The notes: generated from the sequence alone by a model not told the origin. A DNA stretch of 64,000 bases from Notolepis coatsorum (GCA_963971535.1 OZ020593.1:11385060-11449059); one strand, 5' to 3'. Shown: positions 20,254-32,556, numbered from the stretch's first letter. Numbers and translations are program-made.

Positions 20254-20677
20254 AGGGGAACTATCTTATAAATGGCCTTTTGAGTGTTTAGCATTGTTTC
20301 CTAGCTATGTGAACTTATATTAATATGATCTATGTCTCAAAATTCTCATATTGGCGCATTCTTCCAATTCTCCTCTGACAATATTCACCCTCACTGAACT
20401 GAGTCATCTGAAAATGTGATGATTTGTGATGTCAGAAAGACACCGCTGCATGTTAATGTTGAGATACAAGATGAGCTGCACACAGTGGCTGGACCTGGAG
20501 CCCAGGCTCAAAACGGCTCGAGATCTTGAGGTAGAAAAATGCTGTTTTTGAGGACTTGATTAGAAATACAAAACAATGAATAAAAAAATATATATATATT
20601 ACAGAGGTGTTCCATAGACTCACAGGAATTGTGTAAAAGTGCCCAAATAGTGAAAGAAATAGTAAAATAGTTCCCCT
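20254..20677. mobile_element. TTAA-site MITE
   Basis: Inverted ends AGGGGAACTAT / ATAGTTCCCCT, flanked by TTAA on both sides (20250-20253 and 20678-20681). The related copy at 23230-23250 shows the empty site GTCTTAACGTTA. A TTAA duplication fits Kolobok or piggyBac-type elements. No ORF. Confidence 0.78.
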
Positions 20678-20867
20678 TTAAGTAACGTTATATAGCGGGC
20701 TAGCAGTAGCTACAGATAGCTCCTGATATCAATGTCTTATAACATTGATTCCGTATTCTAGCTGAGGGCATGCTGAATGTGATTTGACCAAAGCACAGTA
20801 ACGTTATACCAATAGGGTCCAGCTGCAGCGCCGGAGAATCCTTGCATGCTGAATGTAGAGCAGGGGT

Positions 20868-21060
20868 CAGCAACCTTTTTGACATGGAGTGCCTGTTTGA
20901 AATATAGTTGTAACTAGTGTGCCTCAACAATATTCCATGCATCGTACATTTTTTTTCTCTCATAATCAGGTATTTTTTATGAAAATTTTTACATTATTAC
21001 ATCGTTATTGTTATTATTAACAATATTATTATGATGGTTGTATCAACCCTAAATCTGAGT
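20868..21060 (+). mobile_element. hAT-Charlie-like end fragment
   Basis: CAGGGGTCAGCAACCTTTTT begins a recognisable hAT-type left end. The right end was not found. A G homopolymer (about 21061-21072) and AT-rich DNA follow. Confidence 0.45.
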
Positions 21061-21260
21061 GGGGGGGGGGGGAATGCAATGCAGACAAACAGCTGCATAC
21101 AGTGCGACCATTTCACTCACATTTGCCCATTCATTTTTGGACACATCACACACCGGTGTGTGTACTGTACATGTGCTGTCATAGCTCCACCTACAGGCCT
21201 AATGGAGAACACCAGGAGAACACCAGGATGTGAATGGAGGGTGAATGTGAGGTATATCGT

Positions 21261-21741
21261 GTAAATAAGTTTTGATTGATCGCAAGACTACACTGTAAAA
21301 AAAAAAATAATAATAAGTTACCAAAACTTAAAAATATTGAGTTCAGTTACTGTGCATTAAGGTTTTCAGTTTTCAATCCATAATAAGTTAACAACATTTA
21401 TGATACAATTTATAAAGATATCCCATTCGATCTATGGGATCCAATACAGTTACTTGTAGTCAAGGAGTAGGTGGACACATTTGTTGCATTATTATCCATG
21501 GGATATTGATTATAATGGTCATATTACCTTTTAAATTAAGATTATGTACCAGGTGAGGCTACAAAAATCTCCCAAGTATCCATTTACTCTTGAATATGAT
21601 TTGCATGTTGTCCTAGCTTGTTACCTATCAAAGAAGCTCTGAAACATGCATATAGGCCTTATGGTTCAGGACTCAGGAACTATCGTGATTAATTTGGGGC
21701 ATGTAATTTTGGACAGGGGGCCTGAAAAATATGCTTGGTAG
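21261..21741. other. Unassigned AT-rich interval
   Basis: It begins with ACACTGTAAAAAA, a possible transposon end, then AT-rich sequence with no gene recognised. Confidence 0.25.
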
Positions 21742-22190
21742 TAGGGATGTCTGATATTATCTGCCGATATCGGCAGGCAGTAAAATGTGATATCGGAAAA
21801 TGTCGGTATCGGTAAAAAAAAACAATACTTTTTTTTTTTTTTTTTTTAACATTTATTTAACGTTTATTTACCCAGGCAAGCAAGTGAGAACCAATTCTTA
21901 TTTTATTTATTGTCAAAAGTATGCATGTTGGTTTAATTCAACAACAAGAGATATGTAATGTTAATTTTTACTTTTTTAATGATCATATTTTGCACAGATA
22001 ATGCTTACATTTAGAAAGCCTTTTGAATGCATCCAGTGAAATTATTAGTTACCTGAAATTATTCCGTTTTTTTGGGGGGAAACCCTGCATATATCGGTAT
22101 CGGTTGATATTGGTATCGGTATCGGAAATTAAGAGTTGGACAATATCGGAATATCGGTATCGGTAAAAAAGCCAATATCGAGCATCCCTA
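21742..22190. mobile_element. hAT MITE with TATCGG repeats
   Basis: Ends TAGGGATGTCTGATATT and ATCGAGCATCCCTA are imperfect inverted repeats. An exact 8-bp duplication CTTGGTAG flanks it (21734-21741, 22191-22198). The subterminal regions carry many TATCGGTATCGG units typical of fish hAT MITEs. Confidence 0.88.
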
Positions 22191-22665
22191 CTTGGTAGTG
22201 TTATAAATGGGTGATAGCACACATTTGGAGGCAACTGCTGCATTGCTGCTATTGTATACCTTCCCAAACATCACTATGAAAGTTAGTCCCCCAAGATGGT
22301 ACCGACCAACCCTACTGGCTCTCGGCCTAATACCACCAAAATCACACATTGGCCCATGCCTACTAGACGCAAACTCGCAAAGGATATCAGTTGTCCAGCT
22401 GCTTTTGTATGTTGTAGTGTTGTCACGATACCAACATTCTGACTTCGATACCGATGGGAAAGGTAATGGAATATATTATTAGATGACAGAACATGGACAA
22501 TTCTTTAATTAATTGTAATTTTAATTAATATTTTGACGCTGTTGAAACGTAAATGATAAAACCCACACACTCACTACTATCAGCTGCACCATCCACACAC
22601 TCATCGACGGCTGCCCGTTTCGGTTGTGTGATAGTAAAGGGTTAACCTTCTGTCATTGAATAAAC

Positions 22666-24052
22666 TAGGGGTGTAACGGTACACAACCACGGTTCGGTAC
22701 GTACAGGGACCGAAACTAAAGCCGTTTTTACCTTTGGCGCATGACACTTAGAGGGCTGCCCGCCGTGTGGCGTGTAGACGTGTAGTTCATAACTTCATAA
22801 CGATACTCTTGTGCGAGTACAGATTATAGCCGCTCGTCTTTTTTTTCTCCGCCGCGAGATCGTTAAAAAACTACAAGTCCCACATCGCACTCAAGTCAAC
22901 GGTCCAATCACAGTAGAGTGACGTAACTGGTTTCATGAGAAAAAAAGCAAATGACCAATCGGAAGCTATCATTTGGCTTGTTTACTTCCATCTGCTCTAG
23001 TCTATATCGGACCTCCAAGAGCTAACGTTACTGTTTAAACAATGACCCAGTCAACTATTCACTTTTAGTTTAATACATGACGAGGCATTGTCTAACAGTA
23101 TCTAGCTGGCTAGCTACTGATAGCTGCTGATATCAACAAATGCTCCAGCAATAGTCTACTCGAGTGCATAATACCTCCGGTCCCTCGTTAGCTAGCTTAG
23201 CTAGCTCACGTTGATCCATCTGTCCCAGTAAACTAAATTGTCTTAACGTTATCTACCGGGCTAGCAGTAGCTACAGATAGCTCCTGATATCAATGTCTTA
23301 TAACATTGATTGAATGCGTATTCTAGCTGAGGGCATGTTGAATGTGATTTGACAAAAGAACGGTAACGTTATAAATAGGTCCAGCTGCATCGCCGGAGAA
23401 TCCTTGCATGCTGAATGTAGGGTCTAGCTGAATATAGGGTCTAGCTGCAGGGCCGGAGAATCCTTGCTGGAGCTGGAGGCTACTCAAGTATACACACAGA
23501 CAGTGGAGCTGTTTGCAGATAGCAAGCATTTTGACTTATTGCGTGGTGGCGATGTCTCGCAGATAATACAACTACAAGTATGATTATATAATATATATAT
23601 ATATTTTTTTTTTATATAAAATATATATATATATTTTTAATCAAAAAAAATTTGGCAGGTAAGAAATATGCTTGGCGGGTAGACTCTTCCCATCTACCCG
23701 CCACTGGCCGGTGAGTCAAAGTTAATTTCGCTCCCTGGGTACGTACCTCGGTTTTGAAGTCACGGTTCGGTACGGGTTTTCGGTACAGTGGGGGAAAGTT
23801 TGTCTTTCCATGTTCCACTCAGGGGTGATGTAGTGTGCAGTAACTAATTGTACTTGTAGGGTTGTCAACGAATATTCTATATTGAAATTAATAATCGACT
23901 TGTAAAGAAATAATAATTATATTAGATTGTGGAAGAAAACAGCCCCCGGTGGGCAGTTGTTAGTGATACATACCGTTTGTTCGGTACACAGCTGTTTGGT
24001 ACGGTACACACTGACGCAGTTCGGTACGGATACGTGTACCTTTACACCCCTA
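22666..24052. mobile_element. hAT element with GGTTCGGTACG repeats
   Basis: Ends TAGGGGTGTAACGGTACAC and TACCTTTACACCCCTA; exact 8-bp duplication GAATAAAC (22658-22665, 24053-24060). The subterminal GTTCGGTACG motif recurs in both orientations. It is 1,387 bp with no transposase ORF recognised. The internal part is shared with 18780-20870. Confidence 0.88.
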
Positions 24053-24157
24053 GAATAAACTGAACTCGTCTTCCGGGTCTCAATACTGGAAGAATGTGTG
24101 CACATTCCTGCTTTGAGACGATAATCTGAAACTACCCCTAAAACTGGAAAGGATTTA

Positions 24158-24635
24158 ATTTTTTATCTACTTTTTCTCCCATTTTCTATTTTTCTCCCGT
24201 CCCCAATTTCGTATTGTCCAATTCTACCCTCCCCTGTCTCGAACGCTGTTAGGCCATGCCTCCCACAAGCCGGCTGCAATGTGGACGAAGCCTTGCATCA
24301 CGTGTCCCCTCCGGTACTCGAGGAAGCAGCCGTTGCATCTTTTCACCTGCACAGCGCGATCTTTCAGCGACGAGGGTCTGTGTGGGAGAGACACGCCGCC
24401 CTCGTCGCTTCCTCCTGATTCTACTGCGCAGGCGCACCAACCGACCTGTAGGAGTCGCTGTCCACAACGTCCAATCCCCACCCACCAGCTTCCCGCCCCC
24501 CTAATACTGCCAATTGTATTAGTATGAACGACCGGCCAAGCTGGTAGCAAGTTAGCAACGCCGAGAGCTGGGCTCGAACCCAGCGTATCCTGCGTTGGTG
24601 GCGAGCGCCTTGCCCACTGCGCCACCTAGCCACCC
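24158..24635 (-). mobile_element. tRNA-derived SINE (~480 bp family)
   Basis: Minus orientation: a tRNA-like head with GGTGGCGCAGTGGGCAAGGC (A-box region) and GGGTTCGAGCCC (B box), a long body, and an A-rich tail. A 17-bp target duplication AAACTGGAAAGGATTTA flanks it (24141-24157, 24636-24652). Other copies lie at 42148-42622, 46006-46488 and 56797-56960. Confidence 0.88.
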
Positions 24636-24743
24636 AAACTGGAAAGGATTTAAAAGCAACATGTAATAATAAGCCTAATTGTAAATGTAGCTGCTCAAAC
24701 AAACGTTTTGTGTAACTTTTTCTACATCTTTGTGTGTGTCCAG

Positions 24744-24871
24744 GCTGTGCTCTTTAGCCCGTCATGCCAAGCAGGAGATAGAAGTGGACTCCACCGCCCT
24801 GAAGAATAAAAGCATCGAACCAGACCCTGTCACCAGTGAAGAGGAGGACATGGACACCGAGCCTGTAGTTG
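24744..24871 (+). CDS. Exon of acidic-protein / hAT-fusion gene (first seen)
   Basis: The acceptor TGTGTGTGTCCAG precedes an open frame encoding LCSLARHAKQEIEVDSTALK and then an acidic run TSEEEDMDTEPVV. It ends TTG before donor GTGAGC. The entry phase needs two bases from an earlier exon that I could not locate; the exit is phase 1 and joins the exon at 29133 (codon GCA). No family was recognised. The compositional match of the following exons (acidic, Ser/Pro/Lys-rich) and identical joint phases support one gene. The true start codon is probably upstream. Confidence 0.65.
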
Positions 24872-24968
24872 GTGAGCCTTCATTTGTTTGTTTTTCCCAC
24901 AGCTCCGTAGGGCTGGGCGATATGGCCTCTAAAATGATAATCACGATATTTTGACATTTCCTCTAAAG

Positions 24969-26407
24969 CAGGGGTCTCAAACTCAATTTACCTGGGGGCC
25001 GCTGGAGGTAGAGTCTGGGTGAGGCTGGGCCGCATCAAATATTCCACACAAAAAGGGGTTCAAGTATTTTTTTTTTAATTTTTATGGAAATGTATGGTTG
25101 AAACATGCAAACGTTCAAACGCACACACACTAATAAGCATTGGAGGCTTTTAACCAGGGCCAGAGTGGGGAAATCATTCAGGCCAGGAAATATAGTGCGA
25201 AATATAGCCCCAGTCAGGCCACTTTTTAAGCAGGGGGTCTGGGGGTCCCCCACCAGGACATTTCTTGTTACAAAGACTTCATTTCCTGCATTCTGGTGCA
25301 GGAATTGTTTTATTTGTACCCTTTAACACTTTCAGCGCCACGCCTGGTTTTCCGTTTTACCGCTTGAATGCCACCATCGGCGCCAATGTTAACGTTAATA
25401 TCGCCTAATCTATGTTTTAAATTATGGCTATGTGTCTAATCTGCCCATCGCATTATCAAAGACTATTTTCCAGTCAGTGCTGTGAAGACAGATTGTTTTT
25501 TTATCGCGTCGTTGCCGTTTCAGAGCAGTTAGAAAAGCCCCCGTTTTGATATAAAAAACAGCTCATTCTGGAGCATTCTATGAAAATCGTCTTTTAGTGG
25601 AATATTCCACAACGTTGATATTCGTCGGCCTTTTTATGAATCGTTTTCAAATAAACGCTAGATGATCAATATTATACGTGCACGCACGCACATTACGGCC
25701 GCGCACTGATAATCGCCTCGTTGATTTCCTCTCGGACTTTTACAGTGAAACCGAAAGAAGACATTTCACAAAACAGCTTATAACTTCATCAAACTTACTC
25801 TGATTATCCTACCACTGATAACATAGAGTCCTTACCTGACATCAGATGGTATCCAACTGGTATATTCCAATTCCTGATCACCATTCGAAAAAATCGATAC
25901 GTGTATGGATCCAACGCGATACAGTAGAACTCCATGATCCGCGGGGATCTGAGGCTCCAGAATGAACTCTAGTAACCCCGGCTGGATCAGTGAACTGGAA
26001 AATGTGGAGTACCGGATTTTTTTCCCCATTCATTTTCATTGAGTCCATTCCAAAATCACTTATGTCATCTGGGAGACGACAGGGGGCGCTTTTTTCCACA
26101 GTGATCGTCGGCGCCCCTCGGCTATACTCGGGTAGGCTCGGGTGATGCAATAATTTTTCAGATCGCAAAAAAAAAAAAAAAAAAAAATCAGAGAAATCTT
26201 GTGAGTGGCTAGCAACCACCTATAAAAAAACACGAGAAATCTCGTGAGTGGCACTGAAAGAGTTAAATGCCAGTGTTTGTGATGACATGACTGCAAAAAA
26301 AAAATAAAACTTTTTTTGGGAAATCTTTTTTTATTTTTATTTATTTTTGGCAATCATCTGGGGGGCCGCAAAATATCATCCAGCGGGCCGCGAGTTTGAG
26401 ACCCCTG
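24969..26407. mobile_element. hAT-Charlie-type element (middle of nest)
   Basis: Ends CAGGGGTCTCAAACTCAATT and CGCGAGTTTGAGACCCCTG; exact 8-bp duplication CTCTAAAG (24961-24968, 26408-26415). GGGGGCCGC subterminal repeats occur on both sides. It is interrupted by the TTAA element at 25327-26262. Confidence 0.9.
25327..26262. mobile_element. TTAA-site element (innermost of nest)
   Basis: Flanked by TTAA on both sides; inverted ends CACTTTCAGCGCCAC / GTGGCACTGAAAG. It is homologous along its length to 53388-54297. The TTAA duplication and CAC-start ends suit a piggyBac-type non-autonomous element. There is no transposase ORF; an A-run (26166-26186) lies near the right end. Confidence 0.85.
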
Positions 26408-28289
26408 CTCTAAAGCACTTAAAAATGCTTGATTTAACCCTTTGAAATACACGGTTTAAAATAGTCCCTGCAACATATGTCCGTCTGCATTAAACCATGA
26501 AGTTGCTTTCAAAAATAATTTAATTAAACGTTTCTAAAAATCTAAGAGTAGTCTACTGACCCACTAATACAGAATTTTTTTTTATTAACATCTAAGACTA
26601 TATTAAAAACTCTTGGGTGCCTAAGACTTTTGCACAGTACTGTTTTCTATCCACTTTAGCCAAAAATACACACACACACTACTGTGAGAAAATAATAATC
26701 ATCTAACCGAGGAATGGTCCGCCTATACTTTTAATATATAGTAATATAAAATCACGGGAGACTTGATGGCTTAGACTTATGATTTTTATTATCAGCAATG
26801 TTATAACATCCTACTGGTAAACAAAACACTGAGGTGTGTGTGCATCATCATCATATATATATATTTACTTTTTAATTGCATGAAACACTATGAAGTATTC
26901 TCTTATGCCCCCCCCCCCCTGTCAGTGTAGCTGGGGCTCCGTGACGTCATATTCAACGTGACACGCGGAGAATTTCAACGCTAGCTATCAAGCTACTGTG
27001 TGAATCCAGTGCCTTATTAGCTCATTTACGCTAGCTGCAATGCTAACTGTTAGAACGTTGAGGCTACTACCAGTTCATCCACCTCGGCGCCTCCATATTC
27101 CATTGCCGTTTCTGAATAAAACACGTCGTAGGACTAACGTTTAAACTCGCTAAACTCTCCACTTCTCTCACGCTCTCGTATCCCCGTTCTCTTGTTTCCT
27201 CCAAACAAACCTGTGGCACCGCCTCTCCGTCTCTGGGTGTGTGCGTAAGTTGGGGCGAGTGTGTGTATTTGAAGATGTAACGTTTTGTAATGTTGTTGTT
27301 CGCTGGAGCCACGTCATCCAAAACGGCACACCCCGGTCTGAGAGTGGACACAAGAGACGGAGAAGTCCTTTTGTATTTTAATTAGGATTTGTTGTTGAAC
27401 GAGAGATCTCTCAAAATGATGGGAGTGTTTCAGAGTGGTTTTCATCAAGTTTGTAAGGCTGGATGAACGGTGAGTAATTGAGTGAGTGATTTCCATCCAG
27501 GTTGTAAAAGGCTGGATGAAATAGTGAGATATTGAGTGAGTGGTATTCTGCAACAGATGAGCAGAACATACAATAATTAACAGAGGTACATACTTACTAA
27601 TCATAACCTGAACACACACAACTAAAGATGCTATCTAGCATATTAGCATTGGCCGCATGGACCAAACATAACGCAAGTAATTGGCAGAATGCAATGGCAT
27701 CCAGAATACACACAACTGAAGAGATGCTATAGCATTATTAGCATTAGCATAGCTCAATTAGCAGCATGGATCAACACAACGTAGCAAACCAAATCATAGT
27801 CGCACATGCATGTCACAGCATCTCAACACACAAGGCAGGCTACATATGACATGTATCTATCATAACCATATGTATTTGTAGGCTATTGGTGACTTACTTA
27901 TTTCATGAACGCACTCTCTCACTGGGAAAGCAGACAGCAATGGAACACATGGGCGGCAAGATGGCCGCTGTATTTAAACCCATTAGGACCCCTGGGCGAG
28001 ATGCCCCACTATAAATACTAGGACCCCTGGGCCATCAAAGAAGTGCCTGCATGGAAATAATAATACACAGCATAACAAATAGTGGGGAATTTACAACTGT
28101 GTGTGTGCATTTTCTTTCTTTGAGAGGGAGAGACGAGAGAGTAGAGTGCTGCGCCAAAGTAAGTCTCATCTCAACCGTGGCGGCTTATAAACTGATGTGA
28201 GGGATTGTGAGAAACATCACGATGTCCACGTGTATCGTTTATGAACTGTACCCGATATTTATTTAATATCGTCATATCGTCCACCCCTA

Positions 28290-29132
28290 AGCTCAGCCGA
28301 GGGCATCAAACGGCCAAATTCAGGTCAAGCAGAACATTGCTGTCACTCATCATCTGACGTTCATATACTTGGATTCATATAATGGATAATAATTACGATT
28401 ATGATTTCATACTGATCCAGCCGATCAACGTATGTAGTATTCAAAACGAATGCTGTTGCTGGCGATCAGAGCAAAAAAAAAACGACCCCCCCCCCCCCTT
28501 TGATGCATTCATGATGAAACATAATACCTATTATATACCTTTTTGATTTGGAAACGGTAGCGTGTCCAGGCGAGCAACGCGAACGCCTTTAGCAAAATTC
28601 ACATATCGCTCAATAACGCAGCTTCCAGGAATTAGCCAGGATCACTCTGAAACTATACAATATTCAACACGGGATAACACGCAAACCTATACATGAAAAC
28701 ATTTACTATTTTTTTTACATGTTGGATGAGAGATAGTGACTGTCAAATGAGTATAGTATTGTCTCCATAGCTATATAGATATAGCCCTACAAACATTGTG
28801 ACGCGCAGTGAAAATCCCTTATATTTTAAAGCGTGGTCCATTGAATACAAGGATGGATAAAACGGCTGGCTCTGAAAGTGTTAAGTGTGAGGCTCCAAAA
28901 TAAATCTTAAATAAAAGGGGGTATGAAAACGTTTGAGAACCCCTGGTTTAGACAGATTGATTTATGACGTGATGTCATCTGCGGTCCGGTACCGGATGGA
29001 AGAGGTTAATGAGCCACGCCAGTGTTGCTAGCTGAGTTTAATGAGCGATGCCACAGTGTAGCTAGCTAAGTTTGAACCGTGACACATCAGGATGTGGCCT
29101 TCCTCTTAATTCTACGACTTCTTGTGTTCTAG
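28290..29132. other. Intron DNA with minisatellite seeds
   Basis: It holds a C-run (28488-28498), a CTGAAAGTGTTAAG piece resembling a TTAA-element end (28873-28886), GTTTGAGAACCCCTG (28933-28947, a Charlie-type end) and two diverged units of the 34-bp minisatellite at 28996-29076, just before the exon at 29133. No gene. Confidence 0.5.
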
Positions 29133-29783
29133 CAGCTGAGTTGACCCCTGTTGCAGACGAGACGCCGGCTGACTCCCTCATCCTCACCGGCAGCGAGCCG
29201 CTCCCTGAAGACATCCCCAAGACCAGCAAATCGCCCAGAGGGAAGAAGAAGATCACGGAAGATCACGGATCACTGATCACTGATGACGCACCCACTGCAG
29301 AACTTCCTCCAGACACGCCCACTGAAGACATGGCAATGGCAGCCGACACGCCTCCCGCTACAAAAAGCCCCAAGAAGGAGGAGGAGGAGGTGGATGATGT
29401 TGATTATTGGCTAGAGTCCGATCACAGCGCAGCTATGGAGGAGCCTCCCCCTACAAAAAGCGCCAAGAAGACGAAAAAAGGCAAAAAGAGCCAGATTGAG
29501 GAGATAAAAGTGAAGAAGGAGGAGGAGGCCCCTGTCACTCTTGAGGTAAAGAAAACCAGGAAGAGGAAGAGGAGGGAGCGAGACGAACAGGAGGAGGAGG
29601 CTCCTGTGACTCCAAAGAAGGAGGAGGAGGAGGAGGAGGAGAAACCCGTAACCCTGGAGACTAATAGGGGGGGGGAGAAGAAGAAACTAGGAGGACGGGA
29701 GGAGGAGGCAGCGCATCATTCCGGAGCACCAGCAGAGATCACCTTTGTGATCCCAGTCTCAGACAACGAGTCCGACGAGGAAG
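29133..29783 (+). CDS. Exon of acidic-protein / hAT-fusion gene (large acidic exon)
   Basis: Acceptor TGTGTTCTAG; the 217-codon exon joins in phase to 24871. It encodes Thr/Pro/Asp-rich sequence followed by alternating Lys/Arg and Glu runs (KKTKKGKK, KKTRKRKRRERDEQEEE, KKEEEEEEE) and ends SDNESDEE before donor GTGAGA, phase 1. The composition suggests a disordered, nuclear, chromatin- or nucleolus-type protein with likely basic NLS clusters; that is inference. If the donor is not used, the frame runs on to a stop at 29821. Its C-terminal part (GREEEAAHHSGAPAE, then SDNESDEEG) is homologous to the exons at 32557 and 42684, so the exons arose by internal duplication. A retained TTTGTGATCCCAG, which is the acceptor of the later copies, lies inside this exon at 29741-29753. 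Confidence 0.72.
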
Positions 29784-29916
29784 GTGAGAGAACCTCTAGT
29801 AGGCCTGTAGTAGGAGTTTAACTCATTGACTGCCAATAACGAGTATATTCGTTTTTGGTGCCCATGCGTTGAACGCCAAAAACGAGTATATTCGTTTTAT
29901 GTTTTACATACTAGAC

Positions 29917-32035
29917 TAGGCTTGGGCGGTATAATTTTTTGCATACGGTCATACCTTGCTGACATCACACCCCGGTAGGGCTGCAACTAACGATTATTTT
30001 GGTAGTCGACTAATCTGTCTATTTTTTGGATTAGTCGACTAATTTCAGCGTATAACGGAGGCTGAAATTAGACCAATGTGACTCACAAACTCACGACCAT
30101 AGTACACAACTACACATACAGACGCACAAAATTTAATCTGCATCGATTAACTGATAATCAAAACCCAGCTTAAGCCGTTAAACCCCTGTAGTGAATTACC
30201 TGAGCCAATACGCACACACACAGTCGAGGTTTACCAAACATACACTCCCGGCATTCATAACTCGGACAATTATATTATTATTAATGTAACTGAGGGGTTA
30301 CAAAACCCTGACTGTATTAAAGATTGTGATATATTAAACCACTACTAGTTATGTACTTTAATTACTGGCCAAACAGTACATCAAATATTGATGGTGAACA
30401 CCCACACAAGAATACGGCATTGACACATAAATTATATTGGAGGGTTATTTATTATTATTAAGCAACGTTAGGTTACAGATTGAGAATTAGGCTCGCGCTT
30501 GTATGGCGAAGAACATACGCAAAGTCAGTCAAGAGCATAAGTCAATGAGAATAGTAGGAATACTATGATGGGTCTAAGCTGACGCCACCTGTGGTATAGC
30601 AATTATATGGGCCACACCGGTACCAACTGGAGACACTGGGTTCCCTCCGGGGTGTAAGGCCGGGAGGGGTAGAGGAATGTTCGGGTACACAGTCTGAGTC
30701 AACGAGGAATAAAGAGGCTCCAGATACAGGAGCCAGTGCATGTACTCCCTTGATCAGCAGACAAAGCAATAGTTGTAATCCAATATGCTCGATAGCATTG
30801 ACGACAGCTAGCCAGCCCCTTCCAAGAGGCGGGCCCGAGTGGTGATCCTCACAAGGTTAAATCCCAAACGACAGTGGAATCAACGGTGCTCTTCTCCGGT
30901 GGTCACGGTCCCAAAGCAATATAATCCAACCAGAAATGGTTCTGCAATCGCCGGTGTAGATTCTCCTGTGTACATATCCAACGGTTCTCGCCTAGAACTC
31001 CTCGGGTGTGGGCACGGATTTAGACCGCACAGCCTGGATAAGTGCACTAGCTAAATACACGACGAACCGATGGTAATGCTGGTCACTGAAGAACTGTAGC
31101 CGCACGATACACAATAAATGATCGACTATTACTTCACATTAGATTAAGTCGAACTCAACGTTACTGCGTTAAACTCTGACACTTTAACATTCTATTCGCA
31201 CGCGGTTCTCAATGCTCTATTTAGATGCAAGGTTTCTCACTTCACTGCACGTTGACTCGTGGTGAAGGTATTAAGGTTTCGGTAAGACTACTGCTGTTTA
31301 CACCTGCGCCGTATTTATACGTAAGGTGAATATCTAGTCCCAACCTCAGTTCTTGTCTCGTATTACTACGCAGACTCTGGGCATGTACTGACATGCCCGG
31401 AGTTGCCTTTGAACTTGCCGTTGGGGGCTTGGTCGTTGGCGCCTGGGGCCGCTGTCCAATAGGAGAGCGAATATTACTCTGGTCTGTACGCAGGTAAAGG
31501 GATATTCCGTGTATATAAAAGTATATCAAACGATACATATATATATTCAGTTTAATCTGGCCCTTCACAACAATTAACGTCCCGCATTCGAAGAAAATAT
31601 ATCCGGACCATCATACGTTCATCTTCCATATGCTTAACCATAACATAACTTGTAACTTACCCAAACAACGTCTTCCCGGGTCCACATTCACGCACAAATC
31701 CGTACTCTCAAAACTTTAGAAAAACGTTTCGATACACGAATCCACAATCATCCGATGTCTGGAAGTGGACACATGGTCCATTCGACCTTAATAAACGGAC
31801 GGCCATCTGCTGAGCTCTGACTGAGAGAGGGAAAGACAGACTGCCCTGCCCTCTGCTGGCGCGTGCTGTGCACTACAACCAATGCCGTCCCTGTTAACTC
31901 CGTGTCAGTGTATAATGGAAAGAAACGCATCCGTGATTTGGCACACAGTCTGTGACGTCACGGTATTGAAAATCATACAGACGGGATTTCGAAATACCCT
32001 GGTATACCTTAATACCGTCATACCGCCCAAGCCTA
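29917..32035. mobile_element. hAT element containing a BEL solo LTR
   Basis: Inverted ends TAGGCTTGGGCGGTAT / ATACCGCCCAAGCCTA; exact 8-bp duplication TACTAGAC (29909-29916, 32036-32043). The corresponding site in the downstream duplicate (about 33390) is empty and confirms the borders. Near 29975 another hAT-like start (TAGGGCTGCAACTAACGATT) is nested. Confidence 0.85.
30285..31572 (-). mobile_element. Solo LTR of a BEL/Pao element
   Basis: It begins TGTAACTGAGGGGTTACAAA and ends GGCCCTTCACAACA, the same termini as the LTRs at 33430 and 40537 but diverged internally. A 5-bp duplication ATTAA (30280-30284, 31573-31577) flanks it. No internal region remains, so it reflects LTR-LTR recombination. 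The strand is inferred from the intact relative. Confidence 0.85.
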
Positions 32036-32112
32036 TACTAGACACTCTCGCGCACATTGTGTATGGTCCTGGTAACCCAACTGAAATAAATTATGATCGA
32101 ATTAGCACACAC

Positions 32113-32386
32113 ACACGACAGTGGCTCGGGAGGTAGAGCAGTCGTCTGGCAATCCGGAGGTTCCCGGTTTGATTCCCGCTCCTCCCGGGCAGCGTGTCGA
32201 TGTGTCCTTGAGCAAGACACTTAACCCCTAATTGCTCCCGATGAGCAGGTTGGCACCTTGCATGGTTGCCTCTGCCGTCGGTGTGTGAATGTGAGTGAAT
32301 GGGTAAAAATGTGAGTAACAAATTGTAAAGCGCTTTGGATAAAAGCGCTATATAAAAAAGCAGCCATTTACCATTTACACATCCCT
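32113..32386 (+). mobile_element. tRNA-derived SINE with L2-type tail
   Basis: The head contains GTGGCTCGGGAGGTAGAGCA (A-box region) and GGTTTGATTCCC (B box). The conserved middle TGTCCTTGAGCAAGACACTT and the tail AAAGCGCTTTGGATAAAAGC...CCATTTACC follow. The duplicated locus at 42010 lacks it (empty site GCACACACACATCCC). Confidence 0.85.
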
Positions 32387-32426
32387 TCTCCAACTAACGT
32401 TATTTATTTAAATTGTCCCTGTTCAG

Positions 32427-32480
32427 ACTCAGACACTTCAGATGAAGAGTGGATGGGGTTTGGCGGATCTACTGACCAAG
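32427..32480 (+). CDS. Exon of acidic-protein / hAT-fusion gene, 18-residue exon, copy 1
   Basis: 54 nt between TTCAG and GTAATG, phase 1 to phase 1, encoding SDTSDEEWMGFGGSTDQ. The copy at 42066-42119 encodes the same peptide. The acidic-aromatic DEEW/MGF pattern resembles a short interaction motif, but no function is assigned. Confidence 0.72.
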
Positions 32481-32556
32481 GTAATGTAACTGTAAGAATT
32501 CAGGCACAATGTTCTATTTTACCGAACCCCATCCTAACATGCCTTTGTGATCCCAG

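Larger units (their letters stand above)
18780..20870 (+). mobile_element. Degraded copy of the 22666-24052 hAT element
   Basis: It shares with the later element the blocks CTGCCCGCCGTGTGGCG, GTCCCAGTAAACTAAAT, CTAGCAGTAGCTACAGATAG, ATCAATGTCTTATAACATTG and CCGGAGAATCCTTGCATGCT in the same order. It is interrupted by the elements at 18999-19997 and 20254-20677. Ends not resolved. Confidence 0.65.
24908..28289. mobile_element. hAT element (outermost of a three-level nest)
   Basis: Left end TAGGGCTGGGCGATATGG, right end CATATCGTCCACCCCTA; flanks AGCTCCG / AGCTCAG are a probable eroded target duplication. ACGATAT-like subterminal motifs occur at both ends (24940 and 28215-28275). It carries the element at 24969-26407 inside. 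The rest (26408-28200) is intronic DNA with no recognised exon. Confidence 0.65.

Noticed and set aside
24224-24625. 133-codon minus-strand ORF
   Set aside because: Lies wholly within a SINE.
24560-24635. tRNA gene
   Set aside because: It is the tRNA-like head of a SINE with target duplications and several other copies.
28860-28947. Complete transposon
   Set aside because: Only end-like fragments were found, with no matching partner ends or TSD.
32113-32190. tRNA gene
   Set aside because: SINE head; an empty site exists in the duplicated locus.
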